A program made the translations under genes and the position numbers. A stretch of 30,726 bases of DNA, taken from JBGRQA01 sp041725895 (lineage in GTDB: Bacteria > Bacteroidota > Bacteroidia > Bacteroidales > Marinifilaceae). The notes under the pieces were generated by a model that ran no database searches, was not told the DNA's origin, and was given only the letters and a program-made list of their open reading frames with translations. The DNA lies in assembly GCA_041725895.1 (NCBI GenBank), contig JBGRQA010000046.1, positions 1 to 30,726 on the forward strand, read 5' to 3'. Positions 14,114 through 22,769 of the stretch are shown piece after piece (the stretch's first letter is position 1; every line of letters begins with the position of its first letter).

Positions 14114-16462
14114 TTATTTAACAACTATTGCCTTTTCTGCACACACCTGCCGACAAACATCACATTTGATACATTTTTCAGGATCAATATAATGTTGTTC
14201 GTATGGGGTGGCTACGATGGCTTCGGAGGGGCATTGTTGTGCACATTTGGTACACCCGGTACAATCTTCCGTAATCTCGTACGTAATCAAATCTTTACAT
14301 TTACCTGACGGACATGTTCCTTCAATGTGGGCTTCGTATTCGTGCCTGAAATATTTTAGAGTCGACAACACCGGATTCGGTGCGGTTTGACCCAAACCAC
14401 AAATACTTCCCTTTTTGGTGTTTTCAGCCAATTGCTCCAATACATCCAGATCCTCATACCTTCCCTTTCCACTACAGATCTTATCGAGAATTTCCAACAT
14501 TCTCCGCGTTCCGATCCGGCAGAAAGTACATCTTCCACAAGACTCATTCTGCGTAAATGCCAAAAAGTAACGGGCAATATCCACCATACAATCGGTTTCA
14601 TCCAGAACAACTAGACCTCCGGAGCCCATCATGGCACCAATCTTACGTAGAGAGTCATAATCAATTGGAGTATCAGCAAGTGAGGCAGGAATACATCCAC
14701 CGGATGGTCCACCAATCTGAACCGCTTTGAATTGTTTTCCTCCTGGAATTCCACCACCAATCTCCTCCACAATCTTTCGAATGGTAATCCCCATAGGTAC
14801 TTCGATCAATCCACCCCTATTGATCTTTCCGGCCAAAGCAAAAACCTTGGTTCCCTTACTTGTTGCCGTACCGATTTCATTGAAAGAATCTGCACCATTC
14901 CGAAGAATCCAGGGCACAAGTGAAAAGGTCTCGGTATTATTGATCAAGGTTGGATGATTCCAAAGTCCCTTTTCGGCTGGATAGGGCGGACGCATGGCCG
15001 GCACTCCCCTGTTTCCTTCCAATGAGGCAATCAATGCAGTTTCTTCTCCACAAACAAATGCCCCTGCTCCTTCAAAAATTCGGATATTGAACGAAAAACC
15101 ACTACCAAAAATATTCTCCCCAAGCAAACCTTTCTCCTCACATATCCTTAGAGCCTTCCGTATTCGTTTTACAGAGAGAGGATATTCCGCCCGGATGTAA
15201 AACAAACCTTCGCTTGCTCCCACCGCATAAGCAGCAATAATCAATCCCTCAATCACACGATAAGGGAAGGATTCCAACAACATACGATCCATAAAGGCAC
15301 CAGGATCACCTTCATCTCCGTTGCATATCACGTATTTCCGATCAGAATTGGCATTCCGAACCAGTCGCCATTTAATGGAAGACTGAAATCCAGCTCCTCC
15401 CCGTCCCTTCAAACCGCTTTGTTCGATTTGATAAATAATCTCCTCCGGCGATAACTCGGTCAAACATTTCTGCAGGGCAGAGAAACCGCCCATCTTTTGA
15501 TATTCTTCAATATCCGAAGGCATGGTCAACCCAAGATGTTCGGTGGCAATATTTACCTGCCCATTCAAATATTGAGCTATGGGCGAATCAGCGTTTCCTG
15601 CAAAATACTTTTCAGCCGTTTTGGGTATATCCCGAAAAACGAGGTTCTCAATTGAATTGAGGAACCGACTTTGCACCCGATTCAAAAACCGATTGGGTTT
15701 GAAATGACGATGTACAATATCCTTAACTTCCTCCGATTTAATTTTTGTATAGTAGACCGTTTCTTCGCCCGGTTTACGAATTTCCATCATGGGGATTTGG
15801 TTGCAAACCCCAACACAACCAACAGGTTTTACATTTACATTGATTCTGTTGCGTTCAAGCACCCTATCCAACTCCTGCTTCACCTTTAAATTACCACTGG
15901 CAACGCAACAGGAATCCAATCCAATCCGAATCTCTCCCTGCGGCAATTCCTTTTCGGAAAGCGTTCTGACTTTTGACTTCTCCGATCCATTCCCCAGAGA
16001 CAGAAAATCCTCCAGTATTTCAGAAACCTTTCCGGTTTCCACAAACCCGTAGGTAACCTCATCAATCTGAACAACAGGAGCAATGGCACAACACCCCAAA
16101 CAGGCCACTTCCTCTACCGTAAAAAGAGCAACGGCATCCGTATCCTCACCATCCTTCAGTTTCAATGCCCGTCGGAAAGAATCGTACACTTGACTGGCTC
16201 CCTTTACATGACAAGCCGTTCCAACACAAACCTTAATAATATGCTTACCGGCAGGTTGATGTCTGAACTGGGAGTAAAAAGTTGAAACCCCCTGAATCCT
16301 TGACGGCTCGATATCAGTGGTTTCACACACCCGTTTGAGCGCATCTTCGGGTAAATAATTGAATTCCCCCTGAATAGCCTGCAAAACAGGAATCACCCGA
16401 TCTACCGTTTTTCCCTTTTCTGCAACAATCCGGTCAACTGTATTTACTATTTCCTGTTTCAT
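14114..16462 (-). CDS. Fused NuoE-NuoF / HydC-HydB NADH dehydrogenase
   Basis: 782 aa joining what are usually two subunits. Residues 1-155 are NuoE-like with the thioredoxin-fold [2Fe-2S] ligands C79, C84, C121 and C125. Residues 178-250 are a second thioredoxin-like domain (C185/C186, C216, C220), as at the N-terminus of HydB-type subunits. Residues 300-700 are the NuoF core: G-R-G-G-A-G-F at 353-359 for NADH/FMN, N-G-D-E-G-D-P-G-A-F at 381-390, G-A-G-A-F-V-C-G-E-E at 465-474, and the N3 [4Fe-4S] ligands C642, C645, C648, C688. The C-terminus adds two ferredoxin clusters (C734-C744 and C764-C774). This is the HydB architecture of electron-bifurcating enzymes. It should oxidise NADH (or reduce NAD) and exchange electrons with the GltD-like protein encoded next. 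No hydrogenase subunit is present. Its start is one base after the previous stop, so translation is coupled. Confidence 0.93.
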   Translation of the reverse strand: MKQEIVNTVDRIVAEKGKTVDRVIPVLQAIQGEFNYLPEDALKRVCETTDIEPSRIQGVSTFYSQFRHQPAGKHIIKVCVGTACHVKGASQVYDSFRRALKLKDGEDTDAVALFTVEEVACLGCCAIAPVVQIDEVTYGFVETGKVSEILEDFLSLGNGSEKSKVRTLSEKELPQGEIRIGLDSCCVASGNLKVKQELDRVLERNRINVNVKPVGCVGVCNQIPMMEIRKPGEETVYYTKIKSEEVKDIVHRHFKPNRFLNRVQSRFLNSIENLVFRDIPKTAEKYFAGNADSPIAQYLNGQVNIATEHLGLTMPSDIEEYQKMGGFSALQKCLTELSPEEIIYQIEQSGLKGRGGAGFQSSIKWRLVRNANSDRKYVICNGDEGDPGAFMDRMLLESFPYRVIEGLIIAAYAVGASEGLFYIRAEYPLSVKRIRKALRICEEKGLLGENIFGSGFSFNIRIFEGAGAFVCGEETALIASLEGNRGVPAMRPPYPAEKGLWNHPTLINNTETFSLVPWILRNGADSFNEIGTATSKGTKVFALAGKINRGGLIEVPMGITIRKIVEEIGGGIPGGKQFKAVQIGGPSGGCIPASLADTPIDYDSLRKIGAMMGSGGLVVLDETDCMVDIARYFLAFTQNESCGRCTFCRIGTRRMLEILDKICSGKGRYEDLDVLEQLAENTKKGSICGLGQTAPNPVLSTLKYFRHEYEAHIEGTCPSGKCKDLITYEITEDCTGCTKCAQQCPSEAIVATPYEQHYIDPEKCIKCDVCRQVCAEKAIVVK

Positions 16463-16463
16463 A

Positions 16464-18398
16464 TTACTTGCCTATACAATAAAGATTCTTATCCGCACGG
16501 ATGTAAATGCGTCCATCCCCAAATGCCGGCGTACACATCGATTTCTCTCCGAGGGGAACATTGGCTATGGATTCAAATTTGTCACCCAATTTGAAAATAT
16601 TCATCACTCCCTGCTTGTTCATTAGGTAAACCTTACCATCCACAAGAATAGGTGAAGCATAGAACCCAACATCAAATTCCTGCTCCCAAAGAACATCACC
16701 CGTTTTGGCATTAAAACAAGCTACCAATCCGTAACTAGTGGGAACCAGAAGATATTTATCCGTTGCAATCGGGCTGGGCACATCCGAAAGGTAATCGTAA
16801 CTCTCCCATAGTTTTTCAGGTTTATCGCCCATCTTAATGGCGACCAAACTGGCATATTCATTCATAGCATATACAATTCCATCGGCATAGGCTACCGAAG
16901 GCCCTACCTCACCAGACATACAATCCAGCTTCCACAACTCTTTGCCCGTATTGGCATCGTAGGAGGCAATAAAGGGATCAGAAGATAACAGCACCTCGGC
17001 TTTGCTTCCGGTGCTAACAACAACCGGCGAGGCCCAGGATATTTTCACTTTCCGTTTGGTACTCCAAACAGTTTCTCCCGTTTCCGTAGCAAGAGCCATT
17101 ACCTGAGCCGATTTTCGATGATCGTACTGAACGATTACCATATCCTGATAAACCACCAGAGAAGAGGAATGCCCGTAATGATTTTGAGGCACTCCTAAAT
17201 TTCGGGCCCAAACCTGTTTGCCCTTCATATTGATAGCAGCAATGTCACCATTCGAAAAAATAGCATACACCTTTTCCCCATCCGTAGCGAGTGAGGCTGC
17301 TGCATGACCGGTATCCTCCGTAACTTCCGGAGATTTGGTAGGGGAATCGGGAACATTGTTCACGCTAGCTGTCCAAAGTATCTTTCCGGAATTCCGGTCA
17401 AAACAATAAACTTCTCGTTTTGTGGCATCAGCTCCTGATAGAAACACCTTCTTCCCCCAGATAATCGGTGAATTGTAACCGTGTAGAGGAATGGGTGTTT
17501 TCCAAAGAATATTTTTGCCGCTGGTTCCATCCCAATCAATTGGGATATTTTTTTGATATGCAATTCCATTTCCCCCGGGACCTCGAAAAGAGGGGTAGTT
17601 GCCTTTCATATTTTTGGTTGGATATACAATAGACGCCTTTGGTTGAGATGCTTTTTCTTTTTTAACAGGTTTTGCTTTTACCACCTTAACTGGCTCTGCC
17701 TTAACGGGAGTTTCTACCTTTTCTCCAGCACTTCCAACCGATACAGTACCTACACCACTCGAAGCTATAATATCCTTGCTGACAGTCTTTTCATTATTCT
17801 TCTCAGGCTCTGCATTGCTTTGAGATTTTTTCTCAACCGGCTCCTCTTCAGGAATTGCCTCATTTATAGCCGGCTCAATTTTAGCTGCTACAGCTGCTTT
17901 CGAAAATTGCTTCTCCAGCTCTTTATGGGAAAAGAATGCAAATACCAGGGCCACACTTACCAATGCTGCACCACTGATTGTCATCCACTTCCGGGCAGAC
18001 TTTTGAAAAAACAGCACTCTGTTCTCATCTTCGTTGGATTGTGAAGCAAGTACCTTCTTTCGCGAATAAAGCATCTGAAGAGCAATAACCAGAATAGCGC
18101 CAAGAAACAGGAGAAGGTATCCACCTGTTCGTATCTGCCATTGATTGGTAAAATAAGCTTTTCGGGCCAGTAGATCCAGTTCCCGAATCTGCTCACGCAA
18201 CTGCACATCCTTAGGATTTTCGTTCAGGCGTTCCACCAAAGTATTAATCACCTCGGTATTCACCGGATCAATTCGATTCAACTGCAGATAATTTACAATT
18301 AGCAGGCAGCAGATAATAAAGGAAAATGCCCCGGCCACCAAGGCGATTCCCTTCCACAATCGGGTATTCAATTGATTTGTCGTGAATTTCTTCTTCAT
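16464..18398 (-). CDS. Membrane-anchored PQQ-like beta-propeller with long linker
   Basis: 644 aa from the ATG at 18398; a GTG four codons earlier is possible. Three hydrophobic segments lie in the first 170 residues: one after L-W-K-G-I-A-L-V, one around G-G-Y-L-L-L-F-L-G, and one around W-M-T-I-S-G-A-A-L-V-S-V. A Lys/Glu/Pro/Val-rich, low-complexity linker of about 90 residues follows, recalling TonB-like spacers that cross the periplasm. The C-terminal ~380 residues are a beta-propeller starting Y-P-S-F-R-G-P-G-G-N-G, with blades such as F-D-R-N-S-G-K-I-L-W and L-A-T-E-T-G-E-T-V-W. The design suggests a propeller held away from the inner membrane, possibly near the outer membrane. It lies between the NapH-like gene and the NuoEF fusion, and all three are nearly contiguous. 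A structural or electron-transfer bridge is a plausible inference. Confidence 0.87.
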   Translation of the reverse strand: MKKKFTTNQLNTRLWKGIALVAGAFSFIICCLLIVNYLQLNRIDPVNTEVINTLVERLNENPKDVQLREQIRELDLLARKAYFTNQWQIRTGGYLLLFLGAILVIALQMLYSRKKVLASQSNEDENRVLFFQKSARKWMTISGAALVSVALVFAFFSHKELEKQFSKAAVAAKIEPAINEAIPEEEPVEKKSQSNAEPEKNNEKTVSKDIIASSGVGTVSVGSAGEKVETPVKAEPVKVVKAKPVKKEKASQPKASIVYPTKNMKGNYPSFRGPGGNGIAYQKNIPIDWDGTSGKNILWKTPIPLHGYNSPIIWGKKVFLSGADATKREVYCFDRNSGKILWTASVNNVPDSPTKSPEVTEDTGHAAASLATDGEKVYAIFSNGDIAAINMKGKQVWARNLGVPQNHYGHSSSLVVYQDMVIVQYDHRKSAQVMALATETGETVWSTKRKVKISWASPVVVSTGSKAEVLLSSDPFIASYDANTGKELWKLDCMSGEVGPSVAYADGIVYAMNEYASLVAIKMGDKPEKLWESYDYLSDVPSPIATDKYLLVPTSYGLVACFNAKTGDVLWEQEFDVGFYASPILVDGKVYLMNKQGVMNIFKLGDKFESIANVPLGEKSMCTPAFGDGRIYIRADKNLYCIGK

Positions 18399-18413
18399 AT
18401 TATTAGGCACGAT

Positions 18414-19694
18414 TTATTCAATACTATTTTTGGGTTCGGGACAATACTCCAAACACCTCGCACAACTCACACAGGCTCCCTTGTCAGGTTCATAGGCCTC
18501 CCGGTAACGAAATAGTGAAACTCTCAGCAGGGTAAGACCGAAAACCAAACCAAGGAATCCTCCCAGCAACCATCCTCCCCAGTAGAAATTATCCACAATG
18601 GAAGAAGCTTCCGAATAGAGTTGACTCAAAGGCGTTCCGGAAGTCCTGAATGCAGTTATCTCATCGGGAATGGTCTCCCCATATTCATTACTTCCCAGTA
18701 CTAATTGCTGCGCCAAACGAACCTTGGGATGAACCATGGAAAGATTCTCATGGAAACAGGATCCGGTCCATCCTCCCAAAACAACCAGAAGCGGAAGAAT
18801 TACACCCAATCGTACAAATCGGGCAACAGCCTTTTCCCTGTTCTCCATACTCTTGACCGCAACCGGTTTCTGAATAGCTCCCAATGGGCAGGCAGGTTCA
18901 CACAAGCGACATTGCGTACAATGCGAAGGTGTTATGCTCAAATGCTTCTTTGAAACCCTGCTCACCAGGTTCAACAGTACGCCATAGGGACAAAAGAACC
19001 GGCAATAGGGCCTTGCTATAAAAACAGAGATGAACAGGAAAGCCGCTCCAATCAGAAACATGGTGAGGGTCGCATCCAGTCGGAAGATTCCGATAAAAGG
19101 ATCGTAACGACAGATGATAAAGTCCGTTCCGGTTGCCGCATACAGCAAAGCAAGCCCCAGGTAGATGAAGGGGATCAGGCCCAATACCTTTTGCAACCAT
19201 TGCTTCAAGGTAACCGGCCGGAACAGGAAGATATCCTGAAGCGCACCCAATGGGCATACCCCGGCACAAAAGGTTCGACCAAAAAAGAGGGTAAACACCA
19301 GTGGAATCACAAAGAATGCCAGGGCTGTAAAAGGTATGGAATATCCGGGTTGAAACAAGGCTAAAGTAACATTCTGCAAGGAACCCACGGAACAAACGCA
19401 ACCCTCGCGAAAGAAACCAAAATACAGAATGGAAAAGACGGAAACCGCAAGTACGCCATTCCGCGAACGTTTCTTCAACACAAACCAAGTGATTACCGAA
19501 AGACTAAGAACCAAGACCAACACATCCAGATACCCGAAAAATTCAGCGCGGGGTGCCGGCATGGAAGTCATGGGTTGGGTATAACCCGATTCAAATTCCG
19601 GTTTGGGAAATCGTTGCTGCTGAGCAAAACCACTCATCCCCGGTAAGAGGAGCAACAAATGCAAGAATATCAAGGCGAACCTTTTCTTCATCAT
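18414..19694 (-). CDS. NapH/NosR-like polytopic Fe-S membrane protein
   Basis: 426 aa with a signal-like N-terminus and about six or seven membrane spans. It contains the two diagnostic C-x-x-x-C-P loops of the NapH/NosR/RnfB-related family, F-C-A-G-V-C-P-L-G-A-L-Q-D and Y-C-R-F-F-C-P-Y-G-V-L, plus the earlier G-C-V-C-S-V-G. Then follow ferredoxin motifs C-T-Q-C-R-L-C-E-P-A-C-P and, at the extreme C-terminus, C-V-S-C-A-R-C-L-E-Y-C-P. Such proteins move electrons between quinol or cytoplasmic donors and periplasmic Fe-S partners. The Tat ferredoxin gene just upstream overlaps it by one base (TAATG), so they are translated together, as napG and napH are. No NapA, NosZ or other known terminal reductase is encoded here; the acceptor may be among the propeller proteins or an exported factor, which is inference. 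Confidence 0.86.
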   Translation of the reverse strand: MMKKRFALIFLHLLLLLPGMSGFAQQQRFPKPEFESGYTQPMTSMPAPRAEFFGYLDVLVLVLSLSVITWFVLKKRSRNGVLAVSVFSILYFGFFREGCVCSVGSLQNVTLALFQPGYSIPFTALAFFVIPLVFTLFFGRTFCAGVCPLGALQDIFLFRPVTLKQWLQKVLGLIPFIYLGLALLYAATGTDFIICRYDPFIGIFRLDATLTMFLIGAAFLFISVFIARPYCRFFCPYGVLLNLVSRVSKKHLSITPSHCTQCRLCEPACPLGAIQKPVAVKSMENREKAVARFVRLGVILPLLVVLGGWTGSCFHENLSMVHPKVRLAQQLVLGSNEYGETIPDEITAFRTSGTPLSQLYSEASSIVDNFYWGGWLLGGFLGLVFGLTLLRVSLFRYREAYEPDKGACVSCARCLEYCPEPKNSIE

Positions 19695-20278
19695 TATTTA
19701 TTTGACTTATTACTATTTTTCTTAAATCCGCTAAAAGCGTAAGGCTGATCGGCAGGAACCCTCGAAAAAGCATCCGCCGGACAAGCCGTAGCGACAGCGC
19801 ACTGGTTACAATTTTTGCAGATATCGTGGCTTACCTGCAACTGCAATGATCCGTTTCCAAAAGCACTACATCCCTTCACACATTTTCCACACCCGATGCA
19901 CAGTTCCTCTATAATTTCATAGGCAAAGAAAGGATCCTCCACATATTTTCGTTTGATAGCTCCTGTTGGACATAACTGATTTTCCGCCGCGGTTGTCAAT
20001 TCCTTTGCATTGGGCCGGAAGTAGCCACCACAAAGCTGGCAGTAGCCACACATATCGTAAACGTGAATACATTTCACGGCCGAAGGAGTCATCACACAAC
20101 TGGTAGCGCATTTGCCACACTGAATGCATTTGGAAGGATCCAACTGCCACACGGTGTTCTCTGATGTTGTTTTGTTAGCCAAAACCCCTCCTATTCCACC
20201 GATGCCAACCACAACCGAAAGGCGGAAGCAATTGTTCAAAAATTCGCGGCGATTCGTTTTCTTTTTGGGACTATCCAT
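19694..20278 (-). CDS. NapG-like Tat-exported polyferredoxin
   Basis: 194 aa. The N-terminus has a twin-arginine signal, T-N-R-R-E-F-L, followed by a mildly hydrophobic glycine-rich stretch, so the folded Fe-S protein is expected to be exported or anchored outside the inner membrane. Four cysteine groups are visible: C-I-Q-C-G-K-C-A-T-S-C, a C-G-Y-C-Q-L-C group with a later C-P, C-I-G-C-G-K-C-V-K-G-C, and C-K-N-C-N-Q-C-x5-C-P. These should hold three to four [4Fe-4S] clusters, as in NapG/MauM ferredoxins. Its stop overlaps the start of the NapH-like gene. It probably takes electrons from that membrane protein to an extracytoplasmic acceptor. Confidence 0.87.
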   Translation of the reverse strand: MDSPKKKTNRREFLNNCFRLSVVVGIGGIGGVLANKTTSENTVWQLDPSKCIQCGKCATSCVMTPSAVKCIHVYDMCGYCQLCGGYFRPNAKELTTAAENQLCPTGAIKRKYVEDPFFAYEIIEELCIGCGKCVKGCSAFGNGSLQLQVSHDICKNCNQCAVATACPADAFSRVPADQPYAFSGFKKNSNKSNK

Positions 20279-20293
20279 CTTATCTGTCGTACT

Positions 20294-20509
20294 TTAATTC
20301 TTCTTTTTGTAATCTGTTGCTTCGGGAAGTTTACAGCCCTTTAGCTTTCTGCAATTTCCACATACAAAATCGAAATCGCATCTCTCCTCACCTATCCTTT
20401 CCTCCCGGAACAATAACACTCCGGTCATAAGAGTGAGACTGCCCAGAATCAATCCACGGGTAGAGGCTTTTATGAAATCTCTTCGGTTTATTATTTTTTC
20501 TTTTCTCAT
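20294..20509 (-). CDS. Small Tat-type four-cysteine protein
   Basis: 71 aa. The N-terminus reads I-N-R-R-D-F-I-K-A, a twin-arginine motif, followed by a hydrophobic segment of about 18 residues (L-I-L-G-S-L-T-L-M-T-G-V-L-L-F). This gives a Tat-exported, probably membrane-anchored protein. The remaining tail holds C44, C50, C53 and C59 in the pattern C-x5-C-x2-C-x5-C, able to bind one [4Fe-4S] cluster, a rubredoxin-like metal or a zinc. It lies 15 nt before the NapG-like gene and 21 nt after the radical SAM gene. A small electron carrier or cofactor-bearing subunit is the simplest role. I do not recognise a named family. Confidence 0.75.
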   Translation of the reverse strand: MRKEKIINRRDFIKASTRGLILGSLTLMTGVLLFREERIGEERCDFDFVCGNCRKLKGCKLPEATDYKKKN

Positions 20510-20530
20510 CTATCAATCTTTACCTATTCC

Positions 20531-21490
20531 TTACTGTTTCTGATAGCCTCCCTCATTCAGCATTTCCCAGGCCACTTCCGGAGTAAAGCCCCTTCCTTTT
20601 TCGGTATCACTCTTCACATCCCGGGGATTGGCTCCAACTTCGGCATACAACTGGTTGATCCCTGCCAGCAAGGCCATCTGAATGGGTTCATGCACATTCA
20701 TCGATCGAGATGGATTCACCACGATATTGGTAACCGCGGCTATTTTGGTCAATTCCATGGCTGATATTTTTCCCTTTTCATACAAAGGGGTCCCAGGAAC
20801 CGGAATTCGTCGCATCACAGCCATCACATCAATCCGTAAGTCTCTGGCTCTTTTGATCTCGGTTAACAATTCTTCATAGGAATGCTCCGGCCCAATAGGC
20901 TCAATGCAGTAGTACAATTCCATTCCGGCTTTGCGCAAGGCCTCAATGGTTTTTTCCCTTTCCAGGGGATTGCATTTTGTATCCACTCCCTCACGCAAAC
21001 GGTTAATATGGTATACACCTGTAAATCCGGCATTCTTCAGCTCTTTAGCTGTTTCAAAATCAAAGTCTCCTGTATTCACAACAAACTTCTGATCCTCTTT
21101 CAGCAGGGGTTTTACTTCTCTGGCAATTCTCAACAATTTACTGATGGAATAATCGGCTGTAGACATCAGGAAAAAATCATCAATGCCATCCTTTTGAAGC
21201 CGGTTCAATTCTTCTTTTAAAGTACTTACATCTTTTTGCCAATGCCCATCCAATGAATAGTGATCAGCTCCCAAGGAACAGAATCTGCAATTCACCGAAC
21301 AGGGTTCCGCATTCAATCCAATTTGAGCAAAAACATAGCCTCTGCTACCAAATTTCTCCCTGCTCATACTGTTGGATACTGCCAATAACCTGTAGAATTC
21401 GGAGCTTGAAGTATCCAAATCCAGGAGTTGGAGAATCTCCTCATCGCTGAGGTTGTAATCTTTTCTTTCTATTTTATCCAGTACTTGCAT
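20531..21490 (-). CDS. BioB/HydE-like radical SAM enzyme
   Basis: 319 aa from the ATG at 21490; an in-frame TTG nine codons earlier is rejected as weaker. The radical SAM cluster motif C-S-V-N-C-R-F-C lies at residues 64-71. The TIM-barrel signals around D-D-F-F-L-M-S-T-A-D and the C-terminal G-A-N-P-R-D-V, where an Arg-rich loop ends the barrel, follow the biotin synthase/HydE/PylB group. The auxiliary [2Fe-2S] cysteines of biotin synthase are not obvious, and biotin biosynthesis genes are absent nearby, so it is probably not BioB itself. It precedes the Tat Fe-S genes with 21-nt spacing. Within this locus it may build or modify a cofactor or isoprenoid. The substrate is unknown. Confidence 0.82.
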   Translation of the reverse strand: MQVLDKIERKDYNLSDEEILQLLDLDTSSSEFYRLLAVSNSMSREKFGSRGYVFAQIGLNAEPCSVNCRFCSLGADHYSLDGHWQKDVSTLKEELNRLQKDGIDDFFLMSTADYSISKLLRIAREVKPLLKEDQKFVVNTGDFDFETAKELKNAGFTGVYHINRLREGVDTKCNPLEREKTIEALRKAGMELYYCIEPIGPEHSYEELLTEIKRARDLRIDVMAVMRRIPVPGTPLYEKGKISAMELTKIAAVTNIVVNPSRSMNVHEPIQMALLAGINQLYAEVGANPRDVKSDTEKGRGFTPEVAWEMLNEGGYQKQ

Positions 21491-21781
21491 TGTTTTAAAC
21501 CATTTAATAATTAGCAAAGAGTTGATTCCACACTACGAGTTACAACTCCTTTCCTCCTCCTTCCGAAATATTCGAATCAAACTCCCTATAATTTTTTTCT
21601 ACATTCTCGTCCCTATATTTCCTTGGGCATTACCAATTCCATATTCTGTCGTCCCTTCCTTGCTCCACCATAATGGCTACGGAAATGCGATGCAGGGCTG
21701 TTGTATATTCAATCGCCAAAGTTTTTCATTAACCAGATCCTGAATCAAGTTCAGGATGACGCTCCGTTTATATTTCTTACT
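21491..21781. other. 291-nt intergenic gap with hairpin
   Basis: No coding frame is supported. Near 21741-21761 lies ATCCTGAA-TCAAG-TTCAGGAT, an 8-bp stem with a 5-nt loop of the type widely dispersed in bacterial intergenic DNA. It lies just after the NHL gene on the minus strand, where it could end or stabilise an mRNA, but no T-run follows. The gap suggests a separate transcript start for the radical SAM and Fe-S genes. Confidence 0.5.
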
Positions 21782-22765
21782 CTAATTTCTTTCAACATCC
21801 TTCTTTTCAAAAATCCGGATCAAACCTTTTACAGGATCCAGAACCAGGATTCTATCCTCTGTATCTACTGCCAAATCCAGGCCACGAGTTCCCTCCTTAA
21901 ATAATTTGGGCGGGGCAACCACACATTTAAAATCACCCGAAGGCTGATGAATCTTCACCCTCTCAATCCCCTTTTCGCTGGTAACAAAGGAACCATCGGA
22001 CAGCATAGCGATGTGAGAAGGATTGCAACAACCACTAAATCCATCCAGCTGCATGGAACTACGACTCCAGGAAGAAATCAGATTCCCCTTAGTATCGTAG
22101 GCTTCCAGGGAATGTCTTCCGGGATTAACAACCCAGAGTTGTCCTTCCCGGCCTATGGCCACATCGAAATAGGGGCTTGGAATAAAAAAGCCGGGAATTC
22201 CCTTCTCCACATTCTTCCTTCCAATTCGATTGACCAACTTTCCGTTTAAATCATATTGATGTACGATCCATTGGCCTGCATCGGCTACAAAAACCGAATG
22301 ATCCGAAACGGCAATGCTTGTTATAAGGCTTTCCGCATCCGAAGCCTCCCAGCTCCGAATCAATTTACCAGAGCGGTTCCACACTTCCACATGATTTTCC
22401 AACCCCAGGTAGATTTTCCCCTTAGGACCAATGGTGATGCAAGACAACTTCTTCCCTGTCATAAAAGAGTATTGCAATGCACCTTTGGCATCATAAATCA
22501 TTACACTTTCCCCGGCAACAACATAGATTCGGTTCTGTTTGTCTGTTGCCAAGGCTTTAATTTCTTTTTCTCCTGCTTGAATCTGCTGTACTTCAGCATA
22601 GCCTATCAGCTTGGAATCAACACGTTTCAGCTTATCCAGGTTGTATTCGTACGGATTCTTTTGATTCAACTGATCGCGGTAGAAGAAATCCTTAACCATC
22701 ACAACAATTACCATCACTATCAGGAGCAATGAAAATCCGATGATTATATTCTGTTGTTTCCTCAT
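21782..22765 (-). CDS. Membrane-anchored NHL-repeat beta-propeller
   Basis: 327 aa from the ATG at 22765, four bases after the stop of the preceding propeller gene; longer versions would overlap that gene. A hydrophobic anchor spans residues 7-24 (I-I-I-G-F-S-L-L-L-I-V-M-V-I-V-V). The rest has NHL-type blades, such as I-Y-V-V-A-G-E-S-V-M-I-Y-D-A-K-G and L-W-V-V-N-P-G-R-H-S-L-E-A-Y-D, with a final blade R-I-L-V-L-D-P-V-K-G-L-I-R-I-F. The topology places the propeller outside the inner membrane. Close coupling with the PQQ-like protein at 22770 suggests that the two act as a pair, for instance as a stable complex. NHL proteins bind proteins, RNA or ligands; which applies here is not visible. 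Confidence 0.82.
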   Translation of the reverse strand: MRKQQNIIIGFSLLLIVMVIVVMVKDFFYRDQLNQKNPYEYNLDKLKRVDSKLIGYAEVQQIQAGEKEIKALATDKQNRIYVVAGESVMIYDAKGALQYSFMTGKKLSCITIGPKGKIYLGLENHVEVWNRSGKLIRSWEASDAESLITSIAVSDHSVFVADAGQWIVHQYDLNGKLVNRIGRKNVEKGIPGFFIPSPYFDVAIGREGQLWVVNPGRHSLEAYDTKGNLISSWSRSSMQLDGFSGCCNPSHIAMLSDGSFVTSEKGIERVKIHQPSGDFKCVVAPPKLFKEGTRGLDLAVDTEDRILVLDPVKGLIRIFEKKDVERN

Positions 22766-22769
22766 CACA

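Noticed and set aside
12256..16462. Electron-bifurcating [FeFe]-hydrogenase (HydABC)
   Set aside because: The NuoEF/HydB-like and [2Fe-2S] parts fit, but no H-cluster motifs are present; the third part is GltD-like instead.
14114..16462. Part of respiratory complex I
   Set aside because: None of the membrane or quinone-site Nuo subunits is nearby, and the double thioredoxin domain and C-terminal ferredoxin clusters are of the HydB type.
21741..21761. Rho-independent terminator after the NHL gene
   Set aside because: The 8-bp stem is real, but no T-run follows on the minus strand and the sequence type is a widespread dispersed repeat.
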